DNA of 64,000 nt from Trematomus loennbergii (taxonomy: Eukaryota; Chordata; Actinopteri; Perciformes; Nototheniidae). The notes beneath the pieces were generated by a model, which was given only the letters and a program-made list of their open reading frames with translations, made no database searches and was not told the origin of the DNA. Where the stretch lies: assembly GCA_012861695.1 (NCBI GenBank), contig JAAOOA010000027.1:21654423-21718422 (forward strand). The letters are read 5' to 3'. This document shows positions 1 to 12,800 of the stretch, piece after piece. A program made the translations under genes and the position numbers. Position 1 is the first letter of the stretch, and each line of letters begins with the position of its first letter.

Positions 1-299
1 TACAAAATCTCTGACGTCCGTTTTTGCATCATATTAAAGATTTGTTTTTATTCTAAAGAAAGGAAGTTAGACGCCCATACGGCTTCCAGCGAAGTCCTTT
101 GTTATATTTGATGACTGGATGGGTTACTTGATGTCGCAATTCCTGATTTAATGACATGAAAGAAGAAGTGATCTCTTATAAAGTGGGAAGCGACTAAAAG
201 GGGAAGAAGGAGGAATGGAAATTTGATAACTTTGATAACAGAGATCAAAGTTGATGAATCACAGTGATTTTGATTTTGATTGATATACCCAGAACTTAA

Positions 300-1289
300 A
301 GGGGACCTATCATGCAAAATGCACTTTTGTACGTCTTTTATACATGAATATGTGTCCCCGGTGTTCCAGGGAACTCACCAAGTCTCAGAAAACACAACCC
401 TCTCTATTTTCCTCCATACCCAAATCTCTAAAAAAGGGGCTGCAACGGATCTGATAAAAACTGATCCAGATTTGAACACTGTCCTGACGTCAAGACTGTG
501 GCGCTACGGCTATTGGGCCAACTCTCCACCTATCAGGGGAATGGGGTTGGGCCACAGCCGGCCATTGCCGCTCGAAAGCGCTGGAGACGCTGTAGTACAT
601 ATGCCAGGCCTGTAAGTGGCGCTGTAGTCTGCCACAAAAGCAGCGAAGAAGACTTCCCGCCCATAGTTACCATGGTTACCCTTCTGTTTATTCTCCGCTG
701 TGGCTTTTTTTTTCTCCCTCCCCGAGGGAAGCGTTTACTCCCGCTGCTTTAATTCAATGCAATCCCTCCCCGTCGAGGCAAGCACTGTAATTCTCTCCGG
801 TTAGTCCACCAGCAGATGACAAACACCCACCTCTCCGCCTCTTCCAAGGAACGAGGGGACCGTGCGGCAGAGTTTCAGTTAGGTTTTCTTTTGCCGGTCA
901 AGATGTCCGTTAAAGTTTAAATCTTCCGGACAAAAGTGCCGGTCAAAGGTCTTCTTTGTTATTTATTGAGCTTTAAAACAAATGAATAACGACTATATCA
1001 TAATAGGCTATAATAAAACACGGAAGACGGAGATCTATTTTTCTCCCCCTCTTCTGACAGCCCAGCAGCTGTTCAGAGCCCGCTCCCCTCTCCTGCAGGG
1101 GGGCGTGGTCAGCTGCAGCTCACAGAATCAGACCCTGCAAACAGTGCTGGAGAACAACAAATAGAGCGAAATGAGGCATGGCTTAAAATCATGATCTGTT
1201 TGGTATTTTGAAAACAGAAACGTATAAATATACCTTATATAGGTATGGCCCTACAATATATCATTTAAATATAGCATGATAGGTCCACT
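300..1289. mobile_element. TTAA-flanked non-autonomous element, about 1 kb
   Basis: Flanked by TTAA at 296-299 and 1290-1293. The left end reads AAGGGGACCTATCATGCAAA and the right end GCATGATAGGTCCACTT, so the ends are inverted repeats. Related ends occur at 16822-17518 and, more diverged, at 10799-11222. TTAA target duplication suggests a piggyBac-type MITE (inference). It holds no credible ORF. The duplicated block carries the same element at about 13388-14387. Confidence 0.75.
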
Positions 1290-1347
1290 TTAAATACAAG
1301 AAGTCAATCAAGTTAATCAAAACCACCTCCTCTCCTCTTTCCTCCAG

Positions 1348-1379
1348 GTATCAAGGATTACTGTTCCAACCGTGTGTGA
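1348..1379 (+). pseudogene. nubp1: Second copy of the last nubp1 exon, ending early
   Basis: A pyrimidine-rich acceptor ending at 1347 precedes a copy of the terminal nubp1 exon. Entered in the same phase as the intact gene it reads [10 protein letters not shown] and then stops at 1377-1379. The intact copy at 14443 has GTGTGACAG where this one has GTGTGTGACAG, so two extra bases bring the stop forward by six residues. The upstream exons of this copy lie outside the window. It could be the 3' end of a real tandem nubp1 paralogue, or a product of false duplication in the assembly. Loss of the last few residues alone might be tolerated, so calling it a pseudogene is provisional. Confidence 0.6.
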
Positions 1380-2300
1380 CAGAGGATCAGAGCACCACCT
1401 GAAGCCACTCTGATGGAGGCGGCCATGTTGGACCACATCACAGAGATAGATCAAATGATGAGTGTGGTAGAAATGATTAACTACTGAATTAAAAACACAC
1501 ATAAGAATCTAGTGCATGATTCACCAAAGCCAACATTCTTATAAGCCACTTTGGTGAGATGCTCAGACCTTACAATGCAGTTGTTTATTCTGCAGTCACC
1601 GGAAAATACAGTTTTTACAGAATTTTTTTTATTTGTGAGGATTTAATTGTAATATAATAGTGATTAGTTCCTCATTGTAATACATGTAATGTAAATACAT
1701 AATAACAGCATTATTATGATGGGTGGTCTTATCCAAATAAGCATTTGGGTACTAATTTTAAACATGGATGCTTTCATCTGAAAGTAAAATTCACATAATA
1801 AGCATTGAAAACCATGGTTTAGAATTGAAATAAGGACACTGTTAACGTTTATCTTAAAATATTAAAGCTTTTGATATTGTCATTGTCTTACAAATCCCAT
1901 TTGAAGTGACCAAAACCCGCAATGGGCTCTGCTGTAGGTCAATATCGTCAGCCTCTATGACACTGAAGTTTTTTGTTAACCTTTCTCAAACGGAGTACAT
2001 TTTTACATTTATTAGGGACTATTTAAGAATCAAAACACCTTTGTTTGAGATGGTGATTGTACTCAGGCACAGCAATATCTCTCCGAGTGCAGCAGTGGCC
2101 CATTGGAGTTCTGCAGCCGAGAGGAAGCTAGATGAGGCTTTGTATACACAAGGTCAACTTTATCAATTATTGTATTGTTGTTTCAAGTCCTTACCAGGAA
2201 GTTGCAGACAATAACAAAATTATAAATTATCACCAGACCTTGATTTCCTTTTAAAGTAAGGTGCATCCTACGCTACTGAATATACAGTGAGTTTACAGTG

Positions 2301-3822
2301 AAGATGTAAGGCGGGGCCTCTCATATGACGCACACCTGCACACTTGCTAGCGTGTTCCACACTTTTTTTCGAATGCCAGGAAGTATTCTTGACTCGCTTC
2401 TGAAGCAAGACGCTCGGCAGACATGTGCTACCAAGCAAGCGTACTCGCGATTGAGAAAACCCCTAGTGTTTATATATATCTATGATGGTAGGTACCCCGG
2501 AGGTACCGTCAACATATATGTCCGGGCGGAAACAATACCCCCAACCTGTAGTTCCTGGATTGAATTATGTAACCCCGTTAATTAGTGATCACTACAATAC
2601 TATCTAATTGGATTCACAAAAAAACAATGATTAACAATGGTACATCTTTAATACTTCCTATGAAATGTCTTTGCGTCCGAATAAATGGGAATTAAAGCAG
2701 CTTCATAAATGTGTGGCAGCGACTAATATATGAATTACGCTAAGATAAAGGTGAAAATAGTGGGAGTAGAACATTGGACTGGGATGCTCCATAAGACCTT
2801 CTACAAGTCACTCAATGAATGATTTTCATGTAAACTGAAGTGCTTCATGTTTGCATGACATATAAATCAAACAACAGCACCACCTAGTGGACACAGTCAG
2901 TCCTCTTGAGCTTTACACCATAGATTCCAGTGTAATTATCTTTAACTGTTGGCGTCACTTTGCTAGAAAAAGTGGTGGGGACCATTTTTGGTTTACATTA
3001 CTTTTTTTAAAGTGCAGTGCTGCTGCACATTTTACATGTTCTATTAAAGGTTTAATAACATGTCCAAATGGCACATCTTGACACTAAACCAGTGTTCTTG
3101 TTTATTACATTTCTTTCTGCACGCTATTTTTCTAAAACATTTCTAAGTTATACTTTTAAAAAGTGATTGTTTGTTTGTAGCCTTTATTTAACCAGGTTAA
3201 AAATCCCATTGAGATCAACGATCTCTTTTTCAAGGGAGACCTGCGGTACATTGGTTACACATAAAAACAACAGAAAACAAAAAGGACATCACAACATAAT
3301 TGATGGGGACAAAATTGGCCATTTCAAAAATTGGTGGACACATGTCCCCAGCGTCCCCAGAGCAAACGACGCCTATGTGGCCCAATATAACTCGGTTTGT
3401 AATGATTGTGTATGGTACACCACTGTGGCATTGTTTGGCTCTGTTGTTTTCTTTGCACAAAAATCCTTAATACATTATGTTTGTTTTAACTGAATTCTGT
3501 AGAGGAATCTTCAGAATCGGAATTATTTACTATTGAACTTGGTTTATTGACAAGAAGAGTTCCATTTACAAGGAGGTTGCTTTTGTGTATGCTACTGATG
3601 CAGAGACAAAAACATCAGATTATCACATATCATCAAAAACAAACCCACAACCAGTTTTAATAATATTGGCCCAGCTGGAATACATAGGAACAATAATAAC
3701 TCAATAAATACATGTATTATGATTGTATTATTAAAAAGGCAGGTACATACTGCACGGTCATGTTGTGCGTACTCGGAACCTTCGAAGGGGGAAGACTTTA
3801 ACCGGAGGACACTCGTGTAATG
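2301..3822. other. Intergenic DNA upstream of nubp1
   Basis: Unique sequence starts abruptly at 2301. About 3180-3245 resembles a dispersed fish repeat (CTTTATTTAACCAGGTTAAA followed by a GAGATC-containing segment). No exon is recognisable. The last 80 bases before the nubp1 start are GC-richer and probably hold the promoter and 5' UTR, but I see no TATA box. Confidence 0.5.
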
Positions 3823-6800
3823 ATGGCCGACGTACCAGATAATGCACCGCAGCGTGAGTTTTAAACTTAAATTATTTCTTATTTTTACACTATTATGTTG
3901 GTCAGCTTTATGTAACATTGCCGTGACTCTAAGGTCGAGATGGGTTTGAAGAGTGTGTCACTTTTAGTGCTAAACACGTCTCTGTTGACAACACAGTAGC
4001 CTACTTGCCATTTTCCCGATAGTGTTTGAGAGTATCGATAAGCTACATTTATATTAAATATTCATGTGGACTGGTACTGCTGTCTTCTTTACGATACAAT
4101 TAAACTTGAATCTCTTGTTAAGCCACGATGTTTAATGACGCACTCACTCGGGTGTTGCCAAGTGTCAGCACTCAGCAGATTAATGCCTTTGCAGAATGTG
4201 ATAATTGTTGCCTGAACAATAGATCATTAATACATAGTGCTACTTAAACAATACTGAATGTATTTTCTTAGCTGTCAACACTATCGACAAGGTTGCTGAG
4301 TCATCGTGACACAGTTCTCAACCTCCACAATCAGTGATAACATTACCCATTTAACCATGTTCTGCAATGTAAAATGGTATAATTATATAATAAATTATGT
4401 ATTATTTTTCCCAGTAAGGTATTGGATATTCTATACATCTAAAATCCCTTTTTATTCTCCATTTAATTATTTTGAATGTTGTTTAAATGACATGCATGTC
4501 TTTTGAAGCTTTATTTAAACTATTTAAAAACAAACGCATTGTGCAACATGTTATGCATAATTCCCAAAAATTAGCTTATAGTTGATGTTTTTTTGAAACT
4601 ATGGCTTCTTTACTTGACTCTTTTTGGTTTTATCCAAGCTTGAAATGACACTCGTATAAGCAGGCAAGAGGTTTAAAAAATAAATTGAACCGTATACTTG
4701 AATTTAACTTCAGCCTCCAAAACATGTATTGGGTTTTGATAAATTTAAGGTGATCTGATAAAGACAACATGCTGATAACTGATGTGTTTCATCCCTCAGA
4801 CTGCCCGGGCACAGCGAGTGAGCAGGCAGGAAAGACGTCGTCATGTGAGGGCTGTCCCAACCAGAAAACGTGTGCTTCTGGAGCCACAAAGGCCCCCGAC
4901 CCCGGTAAGAACACATCTCAATATTGTATACATGTGTTTTATGATTTAAAGGAGAGGTGTCATGCTTTTCCGGTTATTACCCGTCCCCTTGTGTGTTATG
5001 AAGGTTTTTATGCATGTAAACGGTGTGCAGAGTCAAAACCCTCAAAGTACACCCTGTAGCGAGTAAAACTCTAACACAGAAAATACCTCTCCAAAACACC
5101 TCGTTGGAGATACGTCATTGTCCATTGTTTACTTCCTGGGTATGCTACGTAGGGATACCCAGTAGCCACGCCCAGAGCTATGACGCGATACGGTCATGCG
5201 GTACCCGGAACCAAATGGACCAATCCGTGGAGCCGTTACGTTAAGCCCCTGCTGATTGGTCCAAATTGACCAATCCACGGACTTCCTCACACACAGGCAG
5301 CTCAGCTGATTTCTCCTCCCTGGCTGCAGGCTGATAACAGACAGTTGGGATCGCGGCGAAATTCTCTCTGCAGACCCATTCTCACAGCGTTTATCAACCT
5401 TTTTCTTACTCAATATCAAGCCACACTTATTGTTTTTACTTCGGCTGTGAGTTTGTGTGTGCTCAGGATGAGTTTGGCTGTGTTTCGCTGTGTATCCTAA
5501 ACAAGGAAACAACACCTCCACGGAGCTCAGCGCGATTCACAACGTCCCGACCAATCAGAGCACACTGTGCTCACAGGGAGGGTGGGGGCTGGAGCTATTG
5601 GAGCTACAACGAGCCGTTAAAGGCAGAGAGTGAAATTCAGTGAATACATGTAGTTTACAGAGATGCTGTATGAGAAACCAATGTGAATTTGGAAAAATGC
5701 ACAATATAAATCTATTTTAGTAGACCTCAACAATGGAATTATGATCAGTGGAAATGGCCATGACACCTCTCCTTTAAATTGAAACAATCAATATTTCAGT
5801 GTATAAAGAGTCTTCTCTTCCTTTTATCTCTAGCCATTGCAGAGATTGGAGCGAAGATGGCGTCGGTCAAACACATTATTCTCGTGCTGTCTGGAAAAGG
5901 AGGAGTGGGGAAGAGTACCTTCAGCGCTCACCTGGCTCACGCCCTGGCAAGTGACAACACAAAAGAGGTAAATATTTGTATTTGTATTTTTGCTTTATTT
6001 ACTGTGCAAACACCTGGTAGTTAACAATAACATTAGATCTCAAACAATCTACCAAACTTTTCAATAGTAATAGAGTTATTTTTTCTTTGAGGGTCATTGT
6101 ATGATCCCATTTTTAAGGTTCAAGATCTATGTTTCTCAAGTCCAGTAAATGCCACTAGAGGTCACTGTAGACTTGGGGTAACAGAGGTGAAATGTCATAA
6201 GGTTCATGATAGAGGCAGACCTTTACTGCTCCAATAATTTTTAAAATTCTTTCTTAAAATGTTTATTCTGCTCTCTGTTTTCAGGTGGCCCTGCTGGATG
6301 TAGATATCTGCGGTCCGTCCATTCCTAGGATCATGGGCTTAGAGGGAGAACAGGTGAGTTGAGGGTAGTCCTCTTCACAGAAACACACTCATACATGCTA
6401 TGAAAGAACCTGTCATTTCTGCTTTGACTTGAATTATGTTAAGATTTTACTTCAGCCTAAGTATAACATCTGTTCTTTTGTTCACAGGTTCATCAGAGTG
6501 GCTCAGGCTGGTCTCCTGTGGTGAGTTTATTCAAACAATGTTGCTGTATTGTTTAAATCTTTCACAAATGTTGCATATTTCCTGAATGCACATGCTCTTT
6601 ATCTTTTTGTCTTCATGAGAATGCCCATTAGTACTAGCAAGAGCATTGGCTTCTCTTCCTGGGGTCCACACACACATTCAAACACACATCTACTCACTAT
6701 ATACACATAAACACAACACACCTAAACAAATAACTCATTTAATTAACAATCAAGTACAGAAGTGAGACAGCAATATCATCCTTGCAACCAACATTAAAGG

Positions 6801-9800
6801 TGGGGTAGGTCATTTTGGAGAAACCAGCTTGAGTGCGCTAGGATTTGAAAATACACAGCCGGAAAAAATCTCCCACTTCCTTACAGAGCCCCTCCTCCAA
6901 CACACACGAACGCGCACATGACCAATGAGGGCACGAGATAAGTTTGTGCACAGATGGAAGGCTGACAGGCAGGTAGGCCATCCAGTTATTTTAGCCGGGC
7001 CGGCTAAAATATTGGTCGTGCTTTTTACAGTATTACGGCTTCCACAGATGACATTTTTTTATGGATTTTTTGTCAAAGCACTTAAGATATTCATTGCTAT
7101 CGGGATGTTAAGAGCATTACATGGAATATAACAAAAAGTGTATCTCGAGCCGGTTTCTCAAACTTACCTACCCCACCTTTAAGCCAAACAAAATAAACAA
7201 TCAAACCAGCCCTCAATAATTAATAACACAATTCTACTACACATAAATAGTAATGCACGGCAAACATAAGTCCTTGTCTGAAATGATGTTAAATTGTGTA
7301 TTTATCTTTCTATCTTGGGCTTTCAGACGTATCACATTCCAAAAAAGAAGGGTATTAAAAATGTAATAATTCAAAAAGGATTTAAATTGTCTTCCAAGGG
7401 AGATTTCACCCTTTTTGTTTTACTCCATAATTGATCGTTGTGTGTACTATGTTGCAGTACGTGGATGACAACCTGGCCGTCATGTCCATTGGCTTCCTGC
7501 TCAGCAGCCCTGATGATGCTGTGATCTGGAGAGGACCCAAGAAGAACGGTATTAGTGTTTGTGTGTACGTCTCAAATGTGTCTAAATATTTTCCAAAGGT
7601 CACACCAGTATAACCGGTGGGTTGTTTGTCTGACATCAGGGATGATCAAGCAGTTCTTGAGGGATGTTGACTGGGGGGACCTGGATTACCTCATCGTGGA
7701 CACGCCCCCCGGCACCTCTGACGAACACCTGTCAATCGTCCAGTACCTGAGCTCCACCCACATCGATGGAGCTGTGATCATCACCACACCACAGGTAGAG
7801 CACATGCTAACACATCTAAGCTAACCATGGTTCCCACGATCTTTGACATTTTTAAGGGAAAAAAATAAAGGCCTTTAAAAGTTTTGAGAACATAGATATT
7901 GAAAGGTGAGGGAAAGTGCTAGAATTCCCAAATAGATATTGAAGTTCTGTTGATTTTTATTAACTTAATGTAAATATGTTATGTCCCGCTTGTAAAAACA
8001 CAAAATGCCAAGTCTGTCAGTATTGCAACTCCTAAATTAATCGAGTTCAAACTCTGGTTGTTTATTTCTTATTCGTTCTCGTTTTCAAGGTTTCTTTTTA
8101 TTAGTTTTTGTCTAGTCAGCGTTATTTAATTTTAATGCACTATATATGCCAAAAGCTGAAATAAAGCTTTGAAGGTGAAAGTATAGCTTTGCCCTTTTGA
8201 AGATGAAAGATGCAGGTTTAACATCTGCAATCCAAATAGGATTCATGTGCCCAACTTTCCGTGTTAGCTCCTTGAATTTAGGGTTATCAAAAATATCAGA
8301 GTCCTTGGACCTGGTGTTGAAGAAGCTGTGGGAACCCTCTTAACATTAATAATAGTTTAACTGTAAAAGCTGCCTTCATATGATACGTAATTAGCTTTGC
8401 AAAGAATTGTGGGTGCAGTGCTTAAAACAGCTCATTGGTTTTGTTTCTATAGTTTGCTTTCATGCTATTTTGTGCCACTTTAAACAGCTGTTATCTGATT
8501 GTTAGCCTCAAAAGGACAGCAATGGATGATTTGAGGATGACAACGTCAGCAGATGTCATGTCTGGCCGGTCATGCGAAGGCAGCTTAAAGGGGAAATTCC
8601 ACCCTCAAATGTCGTCTGCTTTCACTACACCTGATTAGTTCCGACATTTCCTAGAATTAACTTCAATAAGCTCGAGTTGTTCATTCAGCCGGTGATTTTC
8701 AAGAAACTCTACAGAGTAATGCATGTATTGATAGTGACACTTAAAGCCTCAGTGCTATTAAAAGACAGTGAACAAGATAATCATACTCATTACTCAAAAC
8801 GCGACATTACCACAGACGCTTTGCATGATGCATCTTAGTGCTATTCTCCAGGGAGAGACTAATAGCCTTTTTGTGATCCAACTATATTGAGATATTTCCA
8901 GCAATGTAACACTGCTATTTTTCTAGACAAAGTGCCGTTTGCAGTGAACATATATATTTCTTAAATGTCCTTTTAAAACAGAACTTTTAGATAGAATTTG
9001 CAAATATTTAGCAATCACAAAGCAAGAAACCTGAAATAGAAGAACAGAGGAATTACCTCAGCAGGCCATTATGCAATCTACCTGTACAGTAAATGTTTCA
9101 GGTGAAGGGTGTGATCGAATTTGATCGGCTCTGGAAAAACCCTCCATTACTGTTGTGTCTGTCACCAACTACATGAATACAAGAGGGCTTAATACAGCAA
9201 GTTACCATCTGTTGTGGTGCGATATCGAAAGTAATACTGGGAATTGTAAACGGGGCCAACAAAATGTGTATCTGTGTATCACCTATCTTCAGATAAAAGA
9301 TAGGTGACTTAAGGTTTTATACTCTGACTGGAAGTCCTTTCACCTGGTCACACAAAGACTTCTGGCTTGGTTGTATGCCAAGGATACACACCTTACATAT
9401 TAGATGGGGTGTGAACTAACCAGGCACCAACAACGCTGATGCCATAGTAACCATAAACAATCCAATCTTTAGCACACAGATAAACATTGAACTTGTATGA
9501 ATACTTTATATAGTTACTAAGAGTTTCTAAGCCCCAGACCCAATTGTAATAAAGACTTCAATGGAATTGCAGAGGGGACCTTTATTGCAGCCATTGCTGG
9601 ATATTATCAGTTTGTAAACAGTGGGTTAAAAAAATGTACCACTGTATCAAATCGAAGCTAACGTTAGGAGTTGGCTATTATTAATTATTTGCTTTCTTGT
9701 AAGCATGCAAAAAAAAGTAGTCTCATGTTTCTGTGTTAAAGAGGCCCTTTTATGAAAGGCTAAAATGGCTAAAATCCCAAAGTTCACGCAGAGGTAGTTT

Positions 9801-12800
9801 CCAAACACCTGAAATGCCTCCATTGGCCTCCTTTGTTTACTTCTTTAACACAGTGACATCACTAGTAACACCCGTGCTTCTATTGGCTAGCACTCCAACA
9901 CATTGTACGTGATATTGTATGTGGCACATCTCTGAGCGGTTGACCATCACAACAGAGCCGGCCACTAACAGTCTGTACTGTCAGTAGAATGAGTTGCTGG
10001 CTGTATGTCGGAACAGATGTTGTTGTCTTATCCCTGTAGAATATTTGTCGCAGTACATTTGTTTTCTTGTTAAAATTCGTCAACAACTAAAATCAAGTTT
10101 TACTGTACTTGGTGAAAGAGACCATCGCTTCCTGCTACTTAAATAAGGCCCGGTCACATGAGGTCAGACGGCAGGAGAATCACTTCCTCATTCCTTCAGC
10201 TCTCACTTAACCAAACGTGGCCGCACACAACGTGGGAATTACCCTAACACAGAACCTGTGTTGTTGTTATCAGGAGCCAGGGTAGCGTACTTCAAGTATC
10301 AAAGTAAACTGTTTTTTGGCACATTAAACTTGAGAGCTGTCCATTTTATCGAGTGCAGCCAACTGCTTTTTTTGTCATACATAATAGCAATTGTGAGGGA
10401 AGGGGAAATCATTTTCACTTTCACCAGTGACTTTGTTTTTCTCCTCTCACTGTATCCCCTCTGCTCTCCCTTTCTCTCTGTAGGAGGTATCGTTGCAGGA
10501 TGTGCGGAAGGAGATCAGGTTCTGTCAGAAAGTCAAGCTGCCGATCATCGGAGTGGTGGAGAACATGAGTGGCTTCGTCTGCCCTTCATGCAAGGTCACT
10601 GACGGATGCGGAAACACAGTGACGCAAACAGTTGGTCAGACCAAATCTATGAAGGCAGCCTAGAATCATATCAAAAAGCAGATGTCTAGACAGTTTTGCA
10701 GAATGCACACAGCAAAGAGGAACAGTGGAGGAGACCATCTTGACCACATTGTCACTTCATCTGCTACAGACAAACTAGTTAGGAGTAGTAGAAGCATTCA
10801 AGGTCACCTATTATGCAAAGTCCACTTTTGTGATGTCTTTTATACATAAACATGTGTCCCCTCTGTGTAAAGAGATTCTGAAAGTTTCAGGAAAAAAGAC
10901 CCCCTCTCTTTTTGTCCTGATCCATTTATATAAAAACCTGTCTGAAAATGAGCTGATCAGATTTTGGCCACTTTATGATCTCATAACGGTTGTTTAACTT
11001 GTGTAACCATTAGCCAATCAGCAACCAAGATAATCCCCCCCACCTTATCACCTGAATCTCCTCCTAGAGCACCTTTGTGTTCTTTTTAACCAAATATCTC
11101 TCAGAGGGGCGTGCTACAATGATCTGTTTGGTGTTTGGAGCCAAACACTTCAGAGACATGTTTTCTATATATCTGAGACCTATAATATATTGTTGAAAAT
11201 TAGTATAATAGGGGACCTTTAAAGCTTTATAATTGTTATTCCTGTGCATTAATGCAAGTGCTATCAGGAAGTTTAAATGCTTCCCTTGCTGTCTGAATTA
11301 TGTCAAAACACAAGCCAGCGCTTTAATGCAGTTCTCAGTCGACCCACAGACTGTTAAAAAGAATCACAGAATGAGCCTCCAGTGTCTCAAATACATTCAG
11401 TGTACCTTGTTAACACAAACATCAACAAAGATCTGTGTGTTTCTTTGATCCTTAAATGTGGGGTAGGTAAGTTTGAGAAACCGGCTCGAGATACACTTTT
11501 TGTTATATTCCATGGAATGCTCTTAACATCCCGATAGCAATGAATATTTTAAGTGTTTGACAAAAAATCCATAAAAATAATTAATCTGTGGAAGCCGTAA
11601 TACTGTAAAAAGTACGACCGATCATTTTAGCCGGCCCGGCTAAAATAACTGGATGGCCTACCTGCCTGTCAGCCTTCCATCTGTGCACAAACTTATCTCG
11701 TGCCCTCATTGGTCATGTGCGCGTTCGTGTGTGTTGGAGGAGGGGCTCTCTAAGGAAGTGGCAGATTTGTTCCGGCTGTGTATTTTCAAATCCTAGCGCA
11801 CTCGAGCTGGTTTCTCCAAAATTACCTACCCCACCTTTAATGTCTGATTCATTTTTCTTCTCAGTATTTGTATCCCCTGAGATAGTTTTCGTGGTGAGAC
11901 ACCTCTAGACCAGCCTCTTTTCTACAGACAATTATTACATTTGATTCTAGTGATTGGGGTTTTAAAATATTGTTAAATGATATTTATTGAAATGCACTTG
12001 ATGTGACAAAACAGGACTGATTTCCCCTCCCATAGTGAAGTCTTCATGGTTCTCCAATTTGACTTTGACTTTGAGTTGCATTATGGGAAATGCAGAGTTA
12101 CTTGTTCTTGACTCATACTACTGACCAAAAATCACGATGTCTCGCCATCGACTGCTTTGATGTTGTCAGCTCTTTATAACATCTGTGTCTGTGCATAAGA
12201 GTTCATTTCTGACACCAGATTCTGACTAAGTATGTGTGTATTAGTTTTTTTTCAAAGTTTTATCATTTTTTTGGTTTTACTTTTAAACAACAAAATACAT
12301 TTTAGTGTAGTTATCCTCATTGAATTTTAATTGTTTATTCTGTCATGCATATTAGGGCAACAGCTGTAACCATTTATGTTGTGTACAGTTACCATGATTA
12401 CAGGTTTCATTGCAGTCTCTTGTGAGGATAGTGGAAAAAGCAGGGTTAAATTGTTCACACACAACCCATTCAATAATTCAAGTCATCCTTTTCCAAACTT
12501 TTCCTACTCATTCATCATAACTTTTATTTTATATGTTACTTTGATTAAGATCTAGTCTTTTTATCTGTGTTTATCATATTGTGAACTAAAAAGTGGATTA
12601 AAACACTATGAAGTGTGTCCTATGTTCCCTATCAGGTAACAGCAATGTTGGTGTTACTGCTTTCCTAATTCAACCATATGTAGAAAACCATATATTTCAT
12701 TATTGATGTTGGAAAACACACAAATGGATTTTAATTTATGTCTTTGACATTACCACTTTTCTATCCCTGAGCTCAGCATGTTAAATAAGCATATATTGTA

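Larger units (their letters stand above)
1..2300. repeat. Left copy of a 2.3-kb duplicated block (nubp1 3' end)
   Basis: This block matches 13093-15395 almost base for base. It includes part of the last nubp1 intron, a 1-kb TTAA-flanked element, the last nubp1 exon and about 900 bp of downstream DNA. By eye the copies differ by about nine 1-2 base indels, mostly in short homopolymers or GT runs (for example 9 versus 8 T near 705), and by one clear substitution (T near 2162 versus C near 15256). Similarity stops abruptly at 2300/15395, after which both sides are unrelated. Because the block begins inside a nubp1 intron at the window edge, the rest of a nubp1 copy is expected to the left. Confidence 0.95.
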
